Source of the DNA: Ruegeria atlantica
GTDB lineage: Bacteria; Pseudomonadota; Alphaproteobacteria; Rhodobacterales; Rhodobacteraceae
Reading direction: 5' to 3'
DNA: 64,000 nt
Assembly (NCBI RefSeq): GCF_013032455.1
Contig: NZ_WQCF01000003.1
Coordinates: 310,001 to 374,000, forward strand
Position numbers and translations under genes: made by a program. Of this stretch, positions 8,985-18,700 are shown piece after piece. Under the pieces are notes generated by a model. It saw nothing but the letters and a program-made list of their open reading frames with translations, had not been told where the DNA came from and made no database searches. Numbering within the stretch: the stretch's first letter is position 1; every line of letters begins with the position of its first letter.

Positions 8985-10255
8985 TGGAACATGACAGGAC
9001 GCGCACCCGCGCTTGGGTGCTGCATCCGGAAATCAAATCAGATGAACAGCGCCGTGTCCCCGAGCCGGCGCTGGAAGAGGCGGTGGCATTGGCCGCCGCT
9101 TTGCCCGATCTGGATGTGATCGGGTCCGAGATCGTACGCCTGCAACGCGCCCAACCGGGGTTGCTGTTTGGCAGCGGCAAGATCGAGGAACTGGCTGAAC
9201 GGCTGCATGACAGTGAGATTGAGCTGGTTCTGATCGACGGACCGGTGACGCCTGTTCAGCAGCGCAACCTTGAGAAGGCGTGGAAGGTCAAAATCCTCGA
9301 CCGGACCGGCCTGATATTGGAGATTTTCAGTGACCGCGCCCGCACCCGCGAGGGTGTGCTGCAGGTCGAGATGGCCGCGCTTAGCTATCAGCGGACCCGA
9401 TTGGTGCGGGCCTGGACGCACCTTGAGCGCCAGAGGGGCGGATTGGGATTTGTCGGCGGTCCGGGTGAAACCCAGATCGAGGCTGACCGTCGCGCCATTG
9501 ACGAACAACTCGTCCGATTGCGCCGTCAGCTTCAGAAGGTGGTCAAGACACGCACGCTACACCGAGCCGCGCGGGCCAAGGTGCCGTACCCGATTGTCGC
9601 GCTGGTTGGCTATACCAACGCTGGTAAGTCCACGCTGTTCAATCGCTTGACCGGTGCCGAGGTCATGGCAAAGGATATGTTGTTTGCCACGCTGGACCCG
9701 ACCATGCGCCGGGTCGAACTGCCTGATGGCCCCGAGGTGATCCTGTCGGACACGGTGGGCTTTATCTCGAACCTGCCGACCGAATTGGTCGCGGCGTTCC
9801 GCGCCACGCTTGAGGAAGTCTTGGGTGCCGATATCGTCGTCCATGTCCGTGACATCAGCCATGAGGAATCCGACGCGCAGGCGCAAGACGTAGAAACGAT
9901 CCTGACATCGTTGGGTGTTGATGATGAACGCCCCAGGCTGGAGGTCTGGAACAAGATCGACCTGCTGAACGCAGATGAGCGCGAGGCAGCCTTCAAGCGG
10001 GCGGACCGCGACTCGTCGATCTTTGCAATCTCAGCCGTGACGGGAGAAGGCGTCGAACCCCTGCTGGCTGAGATCGCAACCCAGTTGCAAGGTGTCCGGC
10101 ATGAGGAGACGCTGACGTTGGGGTTCGCTGAAGGCAACAAGCGTGCGTGGCTGTTCCGGCAGGACGTGGTTCGGTCGGAAAAACAGACCGAGGATGGCTT
10201 CAAGATTACGGTCTTGTGGACCGAAAAACAGGCGGCGAAGTTTGCTGGTCTCTAG
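8984..10255 (+). CDS. hflX: GTPase HflX
   Basis: A 423-residue ribosome-associated GTPase of the TRAFAC class, thought to split or rescue stalled 70S ribosomes. The N-terminal HflX domain includes GGLGFVGGPGETQIE near residues 150-165. The G domain has G1 GYTNAGKS (about 208), G3 DTVGF, G4 NKID and G5-like SAV. The ATG at 8984 is chosen. A TTG one codon upstream is also open but would only add one Met. It is translationally coupled to hfq. Confidence 0.94.
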   Translation: MEHDRTRTRAWVLHPEIKSDEQRRVPEPALEEAVALAAALPDLDVIGSEIVRLQRAQPGLLFGSGKIEELAERLHDSEIELVLIDGPVTPVQQRNLEKAWKVKILDRTGLILEIFSDRARTREGVLQVEMAALSYQRTRLVRAWTHLERQRGGLGFVGGPGETQIEADRRAIDEQLVRLRRQLQKVVKTRTLHRAARAKVPYPIVALVGYTNAGKSTLFNRLTGAEVMAKDMLFATLDPTMRRVELPDGPEVILSDTVGFISNLPTELVAAFRATLEEVLGADIVVHVRDISHEESDAQAQDVETILTSLGVDDERPRLEVWNKIDLLNADEREAAFKRADRDSSIFAISAVTGEGVEPLLAEIATQLQGVRHEETLTLGFAEGNKRAWLFRQDVVRSEKQTEDGFKITVLWTEKQAAKFAGL

Positions 10256-10258
10256 CGA

Positions 10259-10654
10259 TCACGCTCCGTCGATTTGCCGTTGCATGTCTTCAACGTCGAA
10301 CCATCCCTGCGAAAACAGGACCTTGTGGTTCTCGTTCAGGTCCCATTCTTCCCATCCCCGCGTCAGGACATGATTGCCTGTTTTGGCGTGATGACCTTCA
10401 AACGTCCAGACAAAGATCGCGTGGCTTCCGGCCCAACGCATCATGTCGCAGCGCAGTTCAAGATCGGGGAAATCGGATTGAAATCCACGGGCCATTTCAG
10501 CAATTGCGGCACGACCTTGCAGAGGCTCAGCCCTGTTCATGCTCATCTGGCAATCAGCGGCGAAGAAACTGGCAACTGCTTCCGCATCGCCTGAACTCCA
10601 AGCAATTGCGTAATCGCGTGCGAGATTGTTAAGTCTGTCCCGAATACTAGCCAT
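10259..10654 (-). CDS. SnoaL/NTF2-like domain protein
   Basis: A 131-residue protein when started at the ATG at 10654. The reading frame extends further upstream, but that part lacks family-like sequence. It looks like a SnoaL-like/NTF2 fold protein: an N-terminal helix with AIAWSSGDAEAVASFFA, then WTFEGHHAKTGN and a closing strand (VLFSQGWFDVEDM). Such proteins are small cone-shaped enzymes or binding domains with very diverse substrates. No specific function can be assigned. It is convergent with hflX, three bases apart, and follows the acylase gene on the same strand. Confidence 0.8.
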   Translation of the reverse strand: MASIRDRLNNLARDYAIAWSSGDAEAVASFFAADCQMSMNRAEPLQGRAAIAEMARGFQSDFPDLELRCDMMRWAGSHAIFVWTFEGHHAKTGNHVLTRGWEEWDLNENHKVLFSQGWFDVEDMQRQIDGA

Positions 10655-10761
10655 CCACGCCCCCGGTCCCAAATTGTCCGCCCGCAGATCGTAGGCGAAA
10701 ACACCCGTCTGCGTCCATGACCGCGCCGGAAAGGGGCAAGGTCTTGCCGAAGCGGGGATAA

Positions 10762-13224
10762 TCAGCGCGGTATCAGGTTGGTGACGCCAACGGCAGCAGC
10801 ACGCGCCAAATCCAGATCCAATGACATCGGAATATATTCCCCACGACGCCACAGTTGGGCCTGATCGTCATAGTAACGCGACAAGAAGTGACCCGACTGA
10901 CCGGTGGCCGTGATAAAGACCGAGCTATCGGGGTCGGCAAAATCGTAAACACCGCGATAGCCCGCCCCGTGTACGTTTTGGAACGGGTCTTTGCCCTCGC
11001 CTGAGGTTCGGCCGCGCAGCAGAGTGTTGTCGCCACCGCTGGTGGATTGGCGGATATTGACGAAGTACCTCAGCACTGGCACCGAGCCCAGAACCGGATG
11101 ATCATGGGTGGCCTGATGCGCGTCACCCCAGCGAAGGGATTCAAGCGCGCTGCCGTAGTTCTCGGAAATCCAAATCAGCGCGTCGTCCAAGGCCAGTCGC
11201 GCCATGTCGGTACAGGTCTCGGTCGGGGCGCTCTGGCGCACGTCGCACCATACAGAGGCGCCATTGATATCGCGGAAGACACGTTCAATAAACAGTGGCT
11301 CGACATGTTTGTATTCCGCGGCCAGCGGTCCCAAATCATCCGAGATCAAGCGAATTTGCAGCGCCCGAACCCAGGCCGCATAGATCAGCGGCTCGGGCAG
11401 GTGTTCGTTCATCTCACCATTCCACTCGGCCAGCAGTGACAGCGCGATTTGGCGCTGGCGTTCCGGGGTTCCCTCGGGGGCTGAGGCTCCGGTGAACCAC
11501 AGATCAGCACCAATCAGCGGCAGCAGCGAACGGGCAGTAAAGCTGACGGTATCCAGTTGCGCCTCGATAAAGCTGTCGCGGGTGTGGACTTCACGCGATT
11601 GCATCAGGCGTTCCCAACGGTGCACGCGCTGGGTGTCGCCCCACTCATAGGATACGTGTTCAGGGAAGGGGCGGTCGATGATCTTGTTGTTGGTGTTGCC
11701 CAGAATGCCGCCTGCGGGGGCGACGAATTCGGGATTGTCTGCATAGGGAAGGCGACCCTGCCATAGGTTCTCGGCCAGCCAACCGGGCGTTGGAATACGT
11801 CCCCGGCTTTGGTTGCGTAGGCCGCGCTTTGGCATGGCTCCGATCAATTTCAATCCGATCGTATTCTTGTCGACCAGTGACAGGTTCTGCGAAGGTGAGA
11901 TATACAGTTCCGCACCCTCAATGGCTTCTGGAACGCTGTCTGCGTTCATCAACGCCATTGAGGCTGTCATCGTCGTGTCGCGCGGGCTGAGAGCTGTCCA
12001 CGAAAGCGAAGCGACGTGGCCCGGTGGCGTAATCGTTTCCAGATCGTAATGGCTGCCGGGCAAGACCGGGCCGTTTTCAGTCCAACGCAGGGTTAGGGTG
12101 ACGGGCGCTTGATCCTTGATCTCGATGATCGAGGGGCGGTTGCGGAACTTTTTGTACCCATCTGGTGTCAGATATTCCTCGGGGTTATCGGGGTTCAGCT
12201 TCTCGATATGTACGTCTTGGTCGTCCAGATAGGATGAGGTCAGCCCCCAGCCCAGACGATCACTACGCCCGGTCATGACGGCCGGAACACCGGGGATGGT
12301 GCCACCGATGACGCCACCCTTGGCCAGCTCCAGCCGAGCCAGATACCATATGCCGGGCGCGGTAAAGCCCAGATGCGGATCGTTGGCCAGTAATGTGCCA
12401 CCGCTGGCCGAACGAGACGGCGCGGCGGTCCAAGCGTTTGAAGCCCCAGCCAGCCCTCGTTTTGGAAAGGGCGACAGCGGTGTCTCGGGCATCGGAACGC
12501 TACGGGCATAGCGGGGAACATTCGGAAACAATGCGGCGTATTCCGGCAGGGCTGCAATGCCCGCGCCCGGAACATCGGGCAGGATATCGGACAGCCTCGC
12601 AGGATCACTCAGTATAAGCGACGTACGTGCGCGCAGCACCTCATCCTGCAGATGACCAGACAGTTGCAGGCCCATCAGCTTGATCACCGCGATACTGTCG
12701 CCGGGTTGCCAAGGAGATACGGGCGCATTGAACAGGAACATTTCGGGCGCGCCACGGCCCAGTGCGGCTTCGTTGATCTCATCCAGCCGCGCATTCACAC
12801 CTGCTGAATAGGCGCGCAGCGCGGCCTTGGTGTAATCATCTTGTACCTCAACCGAACGATGCGCCAGACCGTACAAATCCAACCGGCGCAGCAGTTTGTC
12901 GATATGAACGGTGCGCGCGCCAAAAACTTCGGACAAACGGCCTTGCGCTGTGCGGCGCAAAACCGTCATCTGCCAGAGACGGTCCTGCGCGTGGGCGTAA
13001 CCGAGGCCAAAGAATACATCCGGATCATTCGCCGCCAGAACATGAGGCACATTGGCCGTATCCCGAATGATTTCGACCGGGGCACTTAATCCCTTTACCT
13101 CGACCGTTTGGTCGTAGCCGGGCAAGGATTGACTGGCCAGAAAATACACCAACGCAATGGCAGCCACTGCCAGCATTATCAGACCTGAGGTAATGCGCAC
13201 GAGCCAGCGAAATACGAGTGCCAT
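10762..13224 (-). CDS. Penicillin acylase family protein (Ntn hydrolase)
   Basis: An 820-residue member of the penicillin amidase/acyl-homoserine lactone acylase family. An N-terminal hydrophobic segment (about residues 8-32) serves as signal or anchor, so the enzyme acts in the periplasm. The family is made as a precursor that self-cleaves before a nucleophilic Ser. Here that Ser is Ser262 in the conserved GASNAW motif. Downstream blocks LLANDPHLGF and IPGVPAVMTGRSDRLGWG are also typical. The substrate cannot be read from sequence. Quorum-quenching acylases and beta-lactam acylases share this fold, so acyl-homoserine lactone cleavage is only a possibility. Confidence 0.92.
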   Translation of the reverse strand: MALVFRWLVRITSGLIMLAVAAIALVYFLASQSLPGYDQTVEVKGLSAPVEIIRDTANVPHVLAANDPDVFFGLGYAHAQDRLWQMTVLRRTAQGRLSEVFGARTVHIDKLLRRLDLYGLAHRSVEVQDDYTKAALRAYSAGVNARLDEINEAALGRGAPEMFLFNAPVSPWQPGDSIAVIKLMGLQLSGHLQDEVLRARTSLILSDPARLSDILPDVPGAGIAALPEYAALFPNVPRYARSVPMPETPLSPFPKRGLAGASNAWTAAPSRSASGGTLLANDPHLGFTAPGIWYLARLELAKGGVIGGTIPGVPAVMTGRSDRLGWGLTSSYLDDQDVHIEKLNPDNPEEYLTPDGYKKFRNRPSIIEIKDQAPVTLTLRWTENGPVLPGSHYDLETITPPGHVASLSWTALSPRDTTMTASMALMNADSVPEAIEGAELYISPSQNLSLVDKNTIGLKLIGAMPKRGLRNQSRGRIPTPGWLAENLWQGRLPYADNPEFVAPAGGILGNTNNKIIDRPFPEHVSYEWGDTQRVHRWERLMQSREVHTRDSFIEAQLDTVSFTARSLLPLIGADLWFTGASAPEGTPERQRQIALSLLAEWNGEMNEHLPEPLIYAAWVRALQIRLISDDLGPLAAEYKHVEPLFIERVFRDINGASVWCDVRQSAPTETCTDMARLALDDALIWISENYGSALESLRWGDAHQATHDHPVLGSVPVLRYFVNIRQSTSGGDNTLLRGRTSGEGKDPFQNVHGAGYRGVYDFADPDSSVFITATGQSGHFLSRYYDDQAQLWRRGEYIPMSLDLDLARAAAVGVTNLIPR

Positions 13225-13333
13225 TTATGGCCTACTACCTTGATCCAGTTCCGATTGCCGCGAGATTAATGGATGGCTTTGCTGACCGAAAGAGGAACAG
13301 CGGGGGAATATTCGCGTTTACTTCGATTTAAAC

Positions 13334-13363
13334 AAAAATCCCCGCCACATACGGGGCGGGGAT
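13334..13363 (-). terminator. Rho-independent terminator for the SYLF lipoprotein gene
   Basis: A perfect 9-bp stem (13338-13346 with 13355-13363, GC-rich) and 8-base loop. On the minus strand it is followed by TTTTTGTTT. It lies 29 bp past the end of the gene at 13392-13964. Confidence 0.8.
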
Positions 13364-13391
13364 GTTGATGTAGGAGAGTGGTTGCCAGACG

Positions 13392-13964
13392 TTAAGGAAT
13401 GATCCGTGTATATTTTGTGCCTTCAACCGTGGCGCCGAATTTCAGGCCGGCCTGGCCAAACACTGCCGCCAATACTGGCGAACGCAACGTCGTGGTGTCG
13501 GTTGACAGCGAATCTCCGGTTGCATCCACCACGTAGCCAATATCGGCTCCGGCGGTCCAACCGTTAGAGCGCCGGAAATTGTTCAGCGCATCTTCTGTCA
13601 TAAAGAACAGCACATGGGCATATTGCTGTGCGCCGATCTGCAGGCCGGCAGTGCCGGATATAGCGGAATAGTAATCAACGGTTGCGCCCTGAATGCGCAA
13701 TGCGCCTTGGCCGTAGGCACCTCCAAAGATAAACCCGGCGTCGGTTATCAGGGGCATGACCAGCATGCCGTTGGCCTTGTTTGCGATCTCAACCGTGTTG
13801 GGATAGCTCGCATACATCTCGGTCAGGGTGGCATCGACGCGGGCGTCGATCTTGGCCGCATTGGAACTGCCGACGCCATTGCCGCAAGCGGCGGTCAGTG
13901 TCAGCCCGGCCATGCCAAAGGCAAAGCCACGACGGCTCAGTCGGGGTGCATTGGAACTGCTCAT
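13392..13964 (-). CDS. SYLF (Ysc84-like) domain lipoprotein with twin-arginine signal
   Basis: A 190-residue protein. Its N-terminus has a twin-arginine motif (SRRGFAF), a hydrophobic stretch and a lipobox-like TAAC, suggesting Tat export and possible lipidation. The rest matches the SYLF/Ysc84 lipid-binding fold, with repeated glycine-rich strands such as AGFIFGGAYGQGALRI and SAISGTAGLQIGAQQY, and the typical FFMTEDALNNF segment. Members bind phosphoinositides in eukaryotes. The bacterial role is unknown. A second SYLF protein lies at 41852-42547. Confidence 0.88.
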   Translation of the reverse strand: MSSSNAPRLSRRGFAFGMAGLTLTAACGNGVGSSNAAKIDARVDATLTEMYASYPNTVEIANKANGMLVMPLITDAGFIFGGAYGQGALRIQGATVDYYSAISGTAGLQIGAQQYAHVLFFMTEDALNNFRRSNGWTAGADIGYVVDATGDSLSTDTTTLRSPVLAAVFGQAGLKFGATVEGTKYTRIIP

Positions 13965-14106
13965 GTTTTTTATCTCTGTATAACTGCCTGAATTGTCGGG
14001 TGTTCCCGATCTTGTGTGCGAGAATACGCCGATTGCGCCTGTGTGTCACGGGAAAGCTGAGTGACCGCGCCGTACAATCGGCGAAAAACCGCGACAATTT
14101 CGGGTT

Positions 14107-15105
14107 TTAACCTTGAAGCAAGCGTGCGACCCGCGGTGCAAAGTATGTGAGGATGCCGTCACAGCCTGCGCGCTTGAACGCCAAAAGGCTTTCCAGCATC
14201 ACCTTTTCTCCGTCTATCCATCCGTTCTGCGCAGCCGCCTGAACCATCGCGTATTCGCCTGACACCTGATAAGCGTAGGTCGGCGCGCCAAACGTGTCTT
14301 TCACACGGCGACAGATATCCAGATAAGGCATACCGGGCTTGATCATCACCATGTCTGCGCCCTCGGTCAGGTCACGCTCAATCAGGCGCAGGGCCTCGTT
14401 CGAGTTGGCCGGATCCATCTGATAAGTCTTCTTGTCGCCTGTCAGCGCACCCGAAGCTCCCACCGCGTCGCGGAACGGTCCGTAAAAGGCGCTGGCGTAT
14501 TTGGCGGCATAGCTGAGGATCATCACGTTCTGGTGGCCCGCAGCCTCTAACGCCCGACGCATTTCGCCAATCCGTCCGTCCATCATGTCGGATGGGCCGA
14601 TGATATCGGCACCAGATTCTGCTTGGGCCAACGTCATTTTCACCAGTGCCTCGACAGTCTGGTCGTTCACGATCTCGCCATCTACCACATAGCCGTCATG
14701 ACCATTGATGTTGTAGGGGTCCAGAGCCACGTCGGTCATCACCGCGACATCTGGGGCCGCGGCCTTGATCGCGCGAATGGCGCGGTTCGACAAGTTATCG
14801 GGATTCCAGGCCTCGGCGCAGTCCTCGGTTTTCAGGCTGGGGTCGGTGTATGGAAAGATGCAAATCGCCGGAATTCCCAGCGCCTGTGCTTCAACTGCGG
14901 CTTTGGCTATCAGATCAACCGACCGACGCACAACGCCTGGCATTGACGGCACGGGCTCTTCTATGCCCTCTCCATCGCGTACGAAAACCGGCCAGATCAG
15001 ATCGTCGGTAGTGAGCGTATTTTCCCGGACAAGCCCCCGCACGGCCTGAGATTGGCGCGCCCTGCGGAAACGGGTCAGGGGATAAGGGGCGATGGTCGGT
15101 TTCAT
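14107..15105 (-). CDS. hemB: Delta-aminolevulinic acid dehydratase (porphobilinogen synthase)
   Basis: A 332-residue enzyme that condenses two 5-aminolevulinate molecules to porphobilinogen for haem, bacteriochlorophyll and cobalamin synthesis. The ATG at 15105 is chosen because an AAGGAGAG ribosome site lies just upstream. The frame remains open further upstream without family sequence. Two catalytic lysines are visible: SYAAKYASAFYG and the Schiff-base lysine in MVMIKPGMPYLD. The zinc cysteines of the E. coli-type enzyme are replaced: the region reads DVALDPYNINGHDG. This is the alphaproteobacterial zinc-independent form. Confidence 0.96.
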   Translation of the reverse strand: MKPTIAPYPLTRFRRARQSQAVRGLVRENTLTTDDLIWPVFVRDGEGIEEPVPSMPGVVRRSVDLIAKAAVEAQALGIPAICIFPYTDPSLKTEDCAEAWNPDNLSNRAIRAIKAAAPDVAVMTDVALDPYNINGHDGYVVDGEIVNDQTVEALVKMTLAQAESGADIIGPSDMMDGRIGEMRRALEAAGHQNVMILSYAAKYASAFYGPFRDAVGASGALTGDKKTYQMDPANSNEALRLIERDLTEGADMVMIKPGMPYLDICRRVKDTFGAPTYAYQVSGEYAMVQAAAQNGWIDGEKVMLESLLAFKRAGCDGILTYFAPRVARLLQG

Positions 15106-15224
15106 GTCGCGCTCTCCTTGAATAATTCCGCATTGGGTGGCATGAATTCTCCGTAGTCTCAAGGGTAACGATGGACGCGCCTGTGCGAAAAAGCCCCTCA
15201 GGACTGAGAACAAAGGGCTGACGC

Positions 15225-15749
15225 TTGGACTTATACTCTTCGCTATTCGAAATCATCGACATGCGCAGTTTTTCGAATCTGTGGTATTGGATCTGTCTGG
15301 CCGTTTTGTGGTCATCGGCCAGCCACTGGGCGATGGGTGTGCCATTTGACCTATTGGTGCGCGCACGCCGTGCCGGTGGGCAGGCCGAGCGCGATCTATT
15401 GGATATCGTGCGGATCAACACTAACCGTCTGCTTTACATCGTTGATGTGTCCGGCCAGATCATTCTGGGTTTGTCCTGTTTCATTTTCACTGGTCTCGCG
15501 ATGCTTGGTTTTTACTATGGGGTCGAGTTCGCACAGGCAGTATTCCTTCTGCTTTTTCCGGGTAGCTTTGTGATGCTGCTCAATATCAGGGCTGCACGTA
15601 GATTAAAGAACAGCGAGGGAACGCTTGAGGTCGTAGGTAAGACTTTGACGCGATGCAGGATCTATACGCAGATTATTGGAATGATTTCGATCCTGATCAC
15701 TTCTTTTTGGGGCATGTATCAGAACTTCTCAATCGGGGTTCTGGGGTAA
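15225..15749 (+). CDS. Conserved membrane protein, function unknown
   Basis: A 174-residue protein with four hydrophobic segments (about residues 20-38, 75-95, 100-118 and 147-165). The TTG at 15225 gives an N-terminus (MDLYSSLFEIIDMRSFSNLW) matching homologues I remember from Rhodobacterales, where it is sometimes named 'component of SufBCD complex'. I know of no biochemical basis for that name. An internal ATG at 15261 is an alternative start. It is followed 21 bp later by mfd, so the two may be co-transcribed. Confidence 0.78.
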   Translation: MDLYSSLFEIIDMRSFSNLWYWICLAVLWSSASHWAMGVPFDLLVRARRAGGQAERDLLDIVRINTNRLLYIVDVSGQIILGLSCFIFTGLAMLGFYYGVEFAQAVFLLLFPGSFVMLLNIRAARRLKNSEGTLEVVGKTLTRCRIYTQIIGMISILITSFWGMYQNFSIGVLG

Positions 15750-15770
15750 GAAATTCGGAAAGGCACGAAG

Positions 15771-18700
15771 ATGACGGCTCCGAACCACGTAACGGTTGGC
15801 GGCGCCCCTGAAGGGTTTGACGCACAACTTGTCCTGAATGAGATCGTACGGTCCGGAGGGCCGGTCTGTCACGTCGCGCGCGAGGATAAGCGTATGGAGG
15901 CGATGCGCGCCGCGCTTGCTTTCTTTGCGCCGGACATGCCGGTCTTTGTCTTTCCGGGCTGGGATTGCCTGCCTTACGACCGGGTTTCGCCCAATGCGGA
16001 TATCGCGGCGGCCCGCGTTGCGACATTGGCAGCGCTGGTGCATCAGATGCCGGAACGGTTCGTGCTGCTGACCACGTTAAATGCGGCGACCCAGCGTGTG
16101 CCCGCGCGCGATGTGCTGCGTGAGGCTGCGTTCACGGCGCGCGTTGACCACCGCGTCGACGAAACGGCGCTGCGGAACTTTTTGGTGCGCATGGGTTTCA
16201 CCCAAAGCCCTACGGTTATGGAACCCGGTGACTATGCGATCCGCGGTGGAATCATCGACATCTTTCCACCCGGTGAATCCGGCCCAGTCCGTCTGGACCT
16301 GTTCGGCGACGTTCTGGATGGGGCGCGCCGGTTTGATCCGGTGTCGCAACGCACGACCGAAAAGCTGGACGTAGTAGAGCTGGCTCCGGTCTCTGAGGTT
16401 ATTCTGGACGAGGCCGCCATCACCCGCTTCCGCCAAAACTATCGCATCGAGTTTGGCGCAGCGGGCACGGACGATCCGCTGTACGAGGCGGTCAGTGCGG
16501 GCCGCAAGCATCAGGGCATCGAACACTGGCTGCCCTTCTTCCACGAAAAATTGGAAACGCTGTTCGACTATTTGCCGGGGGCCACGATCACTCTGGATGA
16601 TCAGGTCACGCCCGCTCGGCTCGCCCGGTGGGACAGTATTGAAGATCAGTACCAGACCCGGAAGCTGGCGTTAGAGAACCGATCGCGCATTGACACGGTT
16701 TACAAACCGACGCCGCCGGGCTTGCTGTATCTGGACGACGCCGCCTGGCAGCAGGCGGTCGGCGACCGTCGCGTTATGCAATTCAGCCCGCTGCCGCAGG
16801 CCAGTGGCCCCGGAGTGATCGACGCGGGCGGACGGATCGGCCGTAACTTTGCCCCCGAACGGCAGCAGGAAAGCATTAGCCTGTTTGGTGCGCTGGCTGG
16901 CCATATCACCGACAAGATGGCCAAGGGGCCGGTGCTGATCGCGTCCTATTCCGAAGGGGCGCGCGAACGCCTGACCGGGCTGATCGAGGATGAAGGGCTG
17001 GCCGAGGCCATCCCCGTATCCAACGGTACCCGCATCGGAAAACGCGGATTGCATCTGGCAGTTTGGGCGTTGGAACACGGGTTCGAAACACCCGGTCTTA
17101 CGGTTGTAGCGGAACAGGATGTTTTGGGTGATCGCTTGATCCGCCAACCCAAAAAACGCCGCAAGGCCGAGAATTTCCTGACCGAGACGCAATCGCTTAC
17201 CCCCGGTGATCTGGTGGTTCATGTGGATCACGGCATTGGCCGTTATCTTGGGATGGAGGTGGTCACCGCTGCGGGGGCTGCTCATGAATGTTTGCTGCTG
17301 GAATACGCCGAGCAGGCAAAGCTGTATCTGCCCGTTGAGAATATCGAGTTGCTGTCGAAATACGGCCACGATGAAGGTCTGCTAGACCGTCTGGGCGGCG
17401 GCGCATGGCAGGCGAAGAAAGCCAAGCTGAAAGAGCGTATCCGCGAGATGGCGGACAAGCTGATCCGCATCGCCGCCGAACGTGCCTTGCGCAAGGCGCC
17501 GGTCATGGACCCGCCGCCTCATGCGTGGGAAGAGTTCAGCGCCCGGTTCCCCTATCAGGAAACCGACGACCAACTGCGCGCCATTTTCGAGGTGATGGAA
17601 GACATGCACTCCGGCGCGCCGATGGATCGCCTGATCTGCGGAGACGTGGGCTTTGGCAAGACCGAAGTGGCGATGCGTGCAGCCTTTGTTGCCGCTATGT
17701 CGGGCGTTCAGGTGGCAGTAGTTGCTCCGACCACACTGCTGGCGCGCCAACACGCAGCATCGTTCAAGGAACGTTTCCGGGGCTTCCCGCTGGAAGTGCG
17801 GCAACTGTCGCGGTTTGTGTCTGCCAAAGAGGCGCAGCAAACAAGGGATGGTCTGGCGCGTGGCACAGTCGATATCGTTATTGGGACCCATGCGCTGTTG
17901 GCCAAGGGTATCCGGTTCAACAACCTTGGCCTGCTTATAATCGATGAGGAACAGCATTTCGGCGTTGGGCATAAAGAACGCCTGAAACAACTGCGTTCCG
18001 ACATTCATGTGCTGACCCTGACAGCCACGCCGATCCCGCGCACTCTGCAATTGTCGCTGACTGGTGTGCGCGATCTGTCGATCATCGGCACGCCGCCCAT
18101 CGACCGCCTTGCGATCCGCACCTATGTCAGCGAATTCGACGCCGTCACAATCCGCGAGGCGTTGCTGCGGGAACATTATCGCGGCGGGCAGAGTTTCTAT
18201 GTGGTCCCACGCATCTCGGATCTGCCCGAGATAGAGGATTTCCTAAAGGAACAACTGCCGGAACTGACCTATGTGATCGCTCATGGTCAAATGGCGGCTG
18301 GTGAACTCGATGACCGGATGAACGCGTTCTATGACGGCAAGTATGATGTGCTGCTGGCCACGACGATTGTTGAAAGCGGGCTGGATATTCCGACGGCGAA
18401 TACGATGGTTGTGCATCGTGCGGATATGTTCGGGCTTGCGCAGCTGTATCAGATACGCGGTCGGGTAGGGCGCTCGAAAACCCGTGCCTATGCCTATCTG
18501 ACGACGAAACCGCGCCAGAAACTGACCGCCACGGCTGAAAAACGTCTTAGGGTTCTGGGGTCATTGGACACGTTGGGGGCCGGGTTCACGCTGGCCAGCC
18601 AAGACCTGGATATTCGCGGCGCGGGCAATCTGTTGGGTGAGGAACAATCCGGCCAGATGCGCGATGTGGGCTATGAGCTCTATCAATCGATGTTGGAAGA

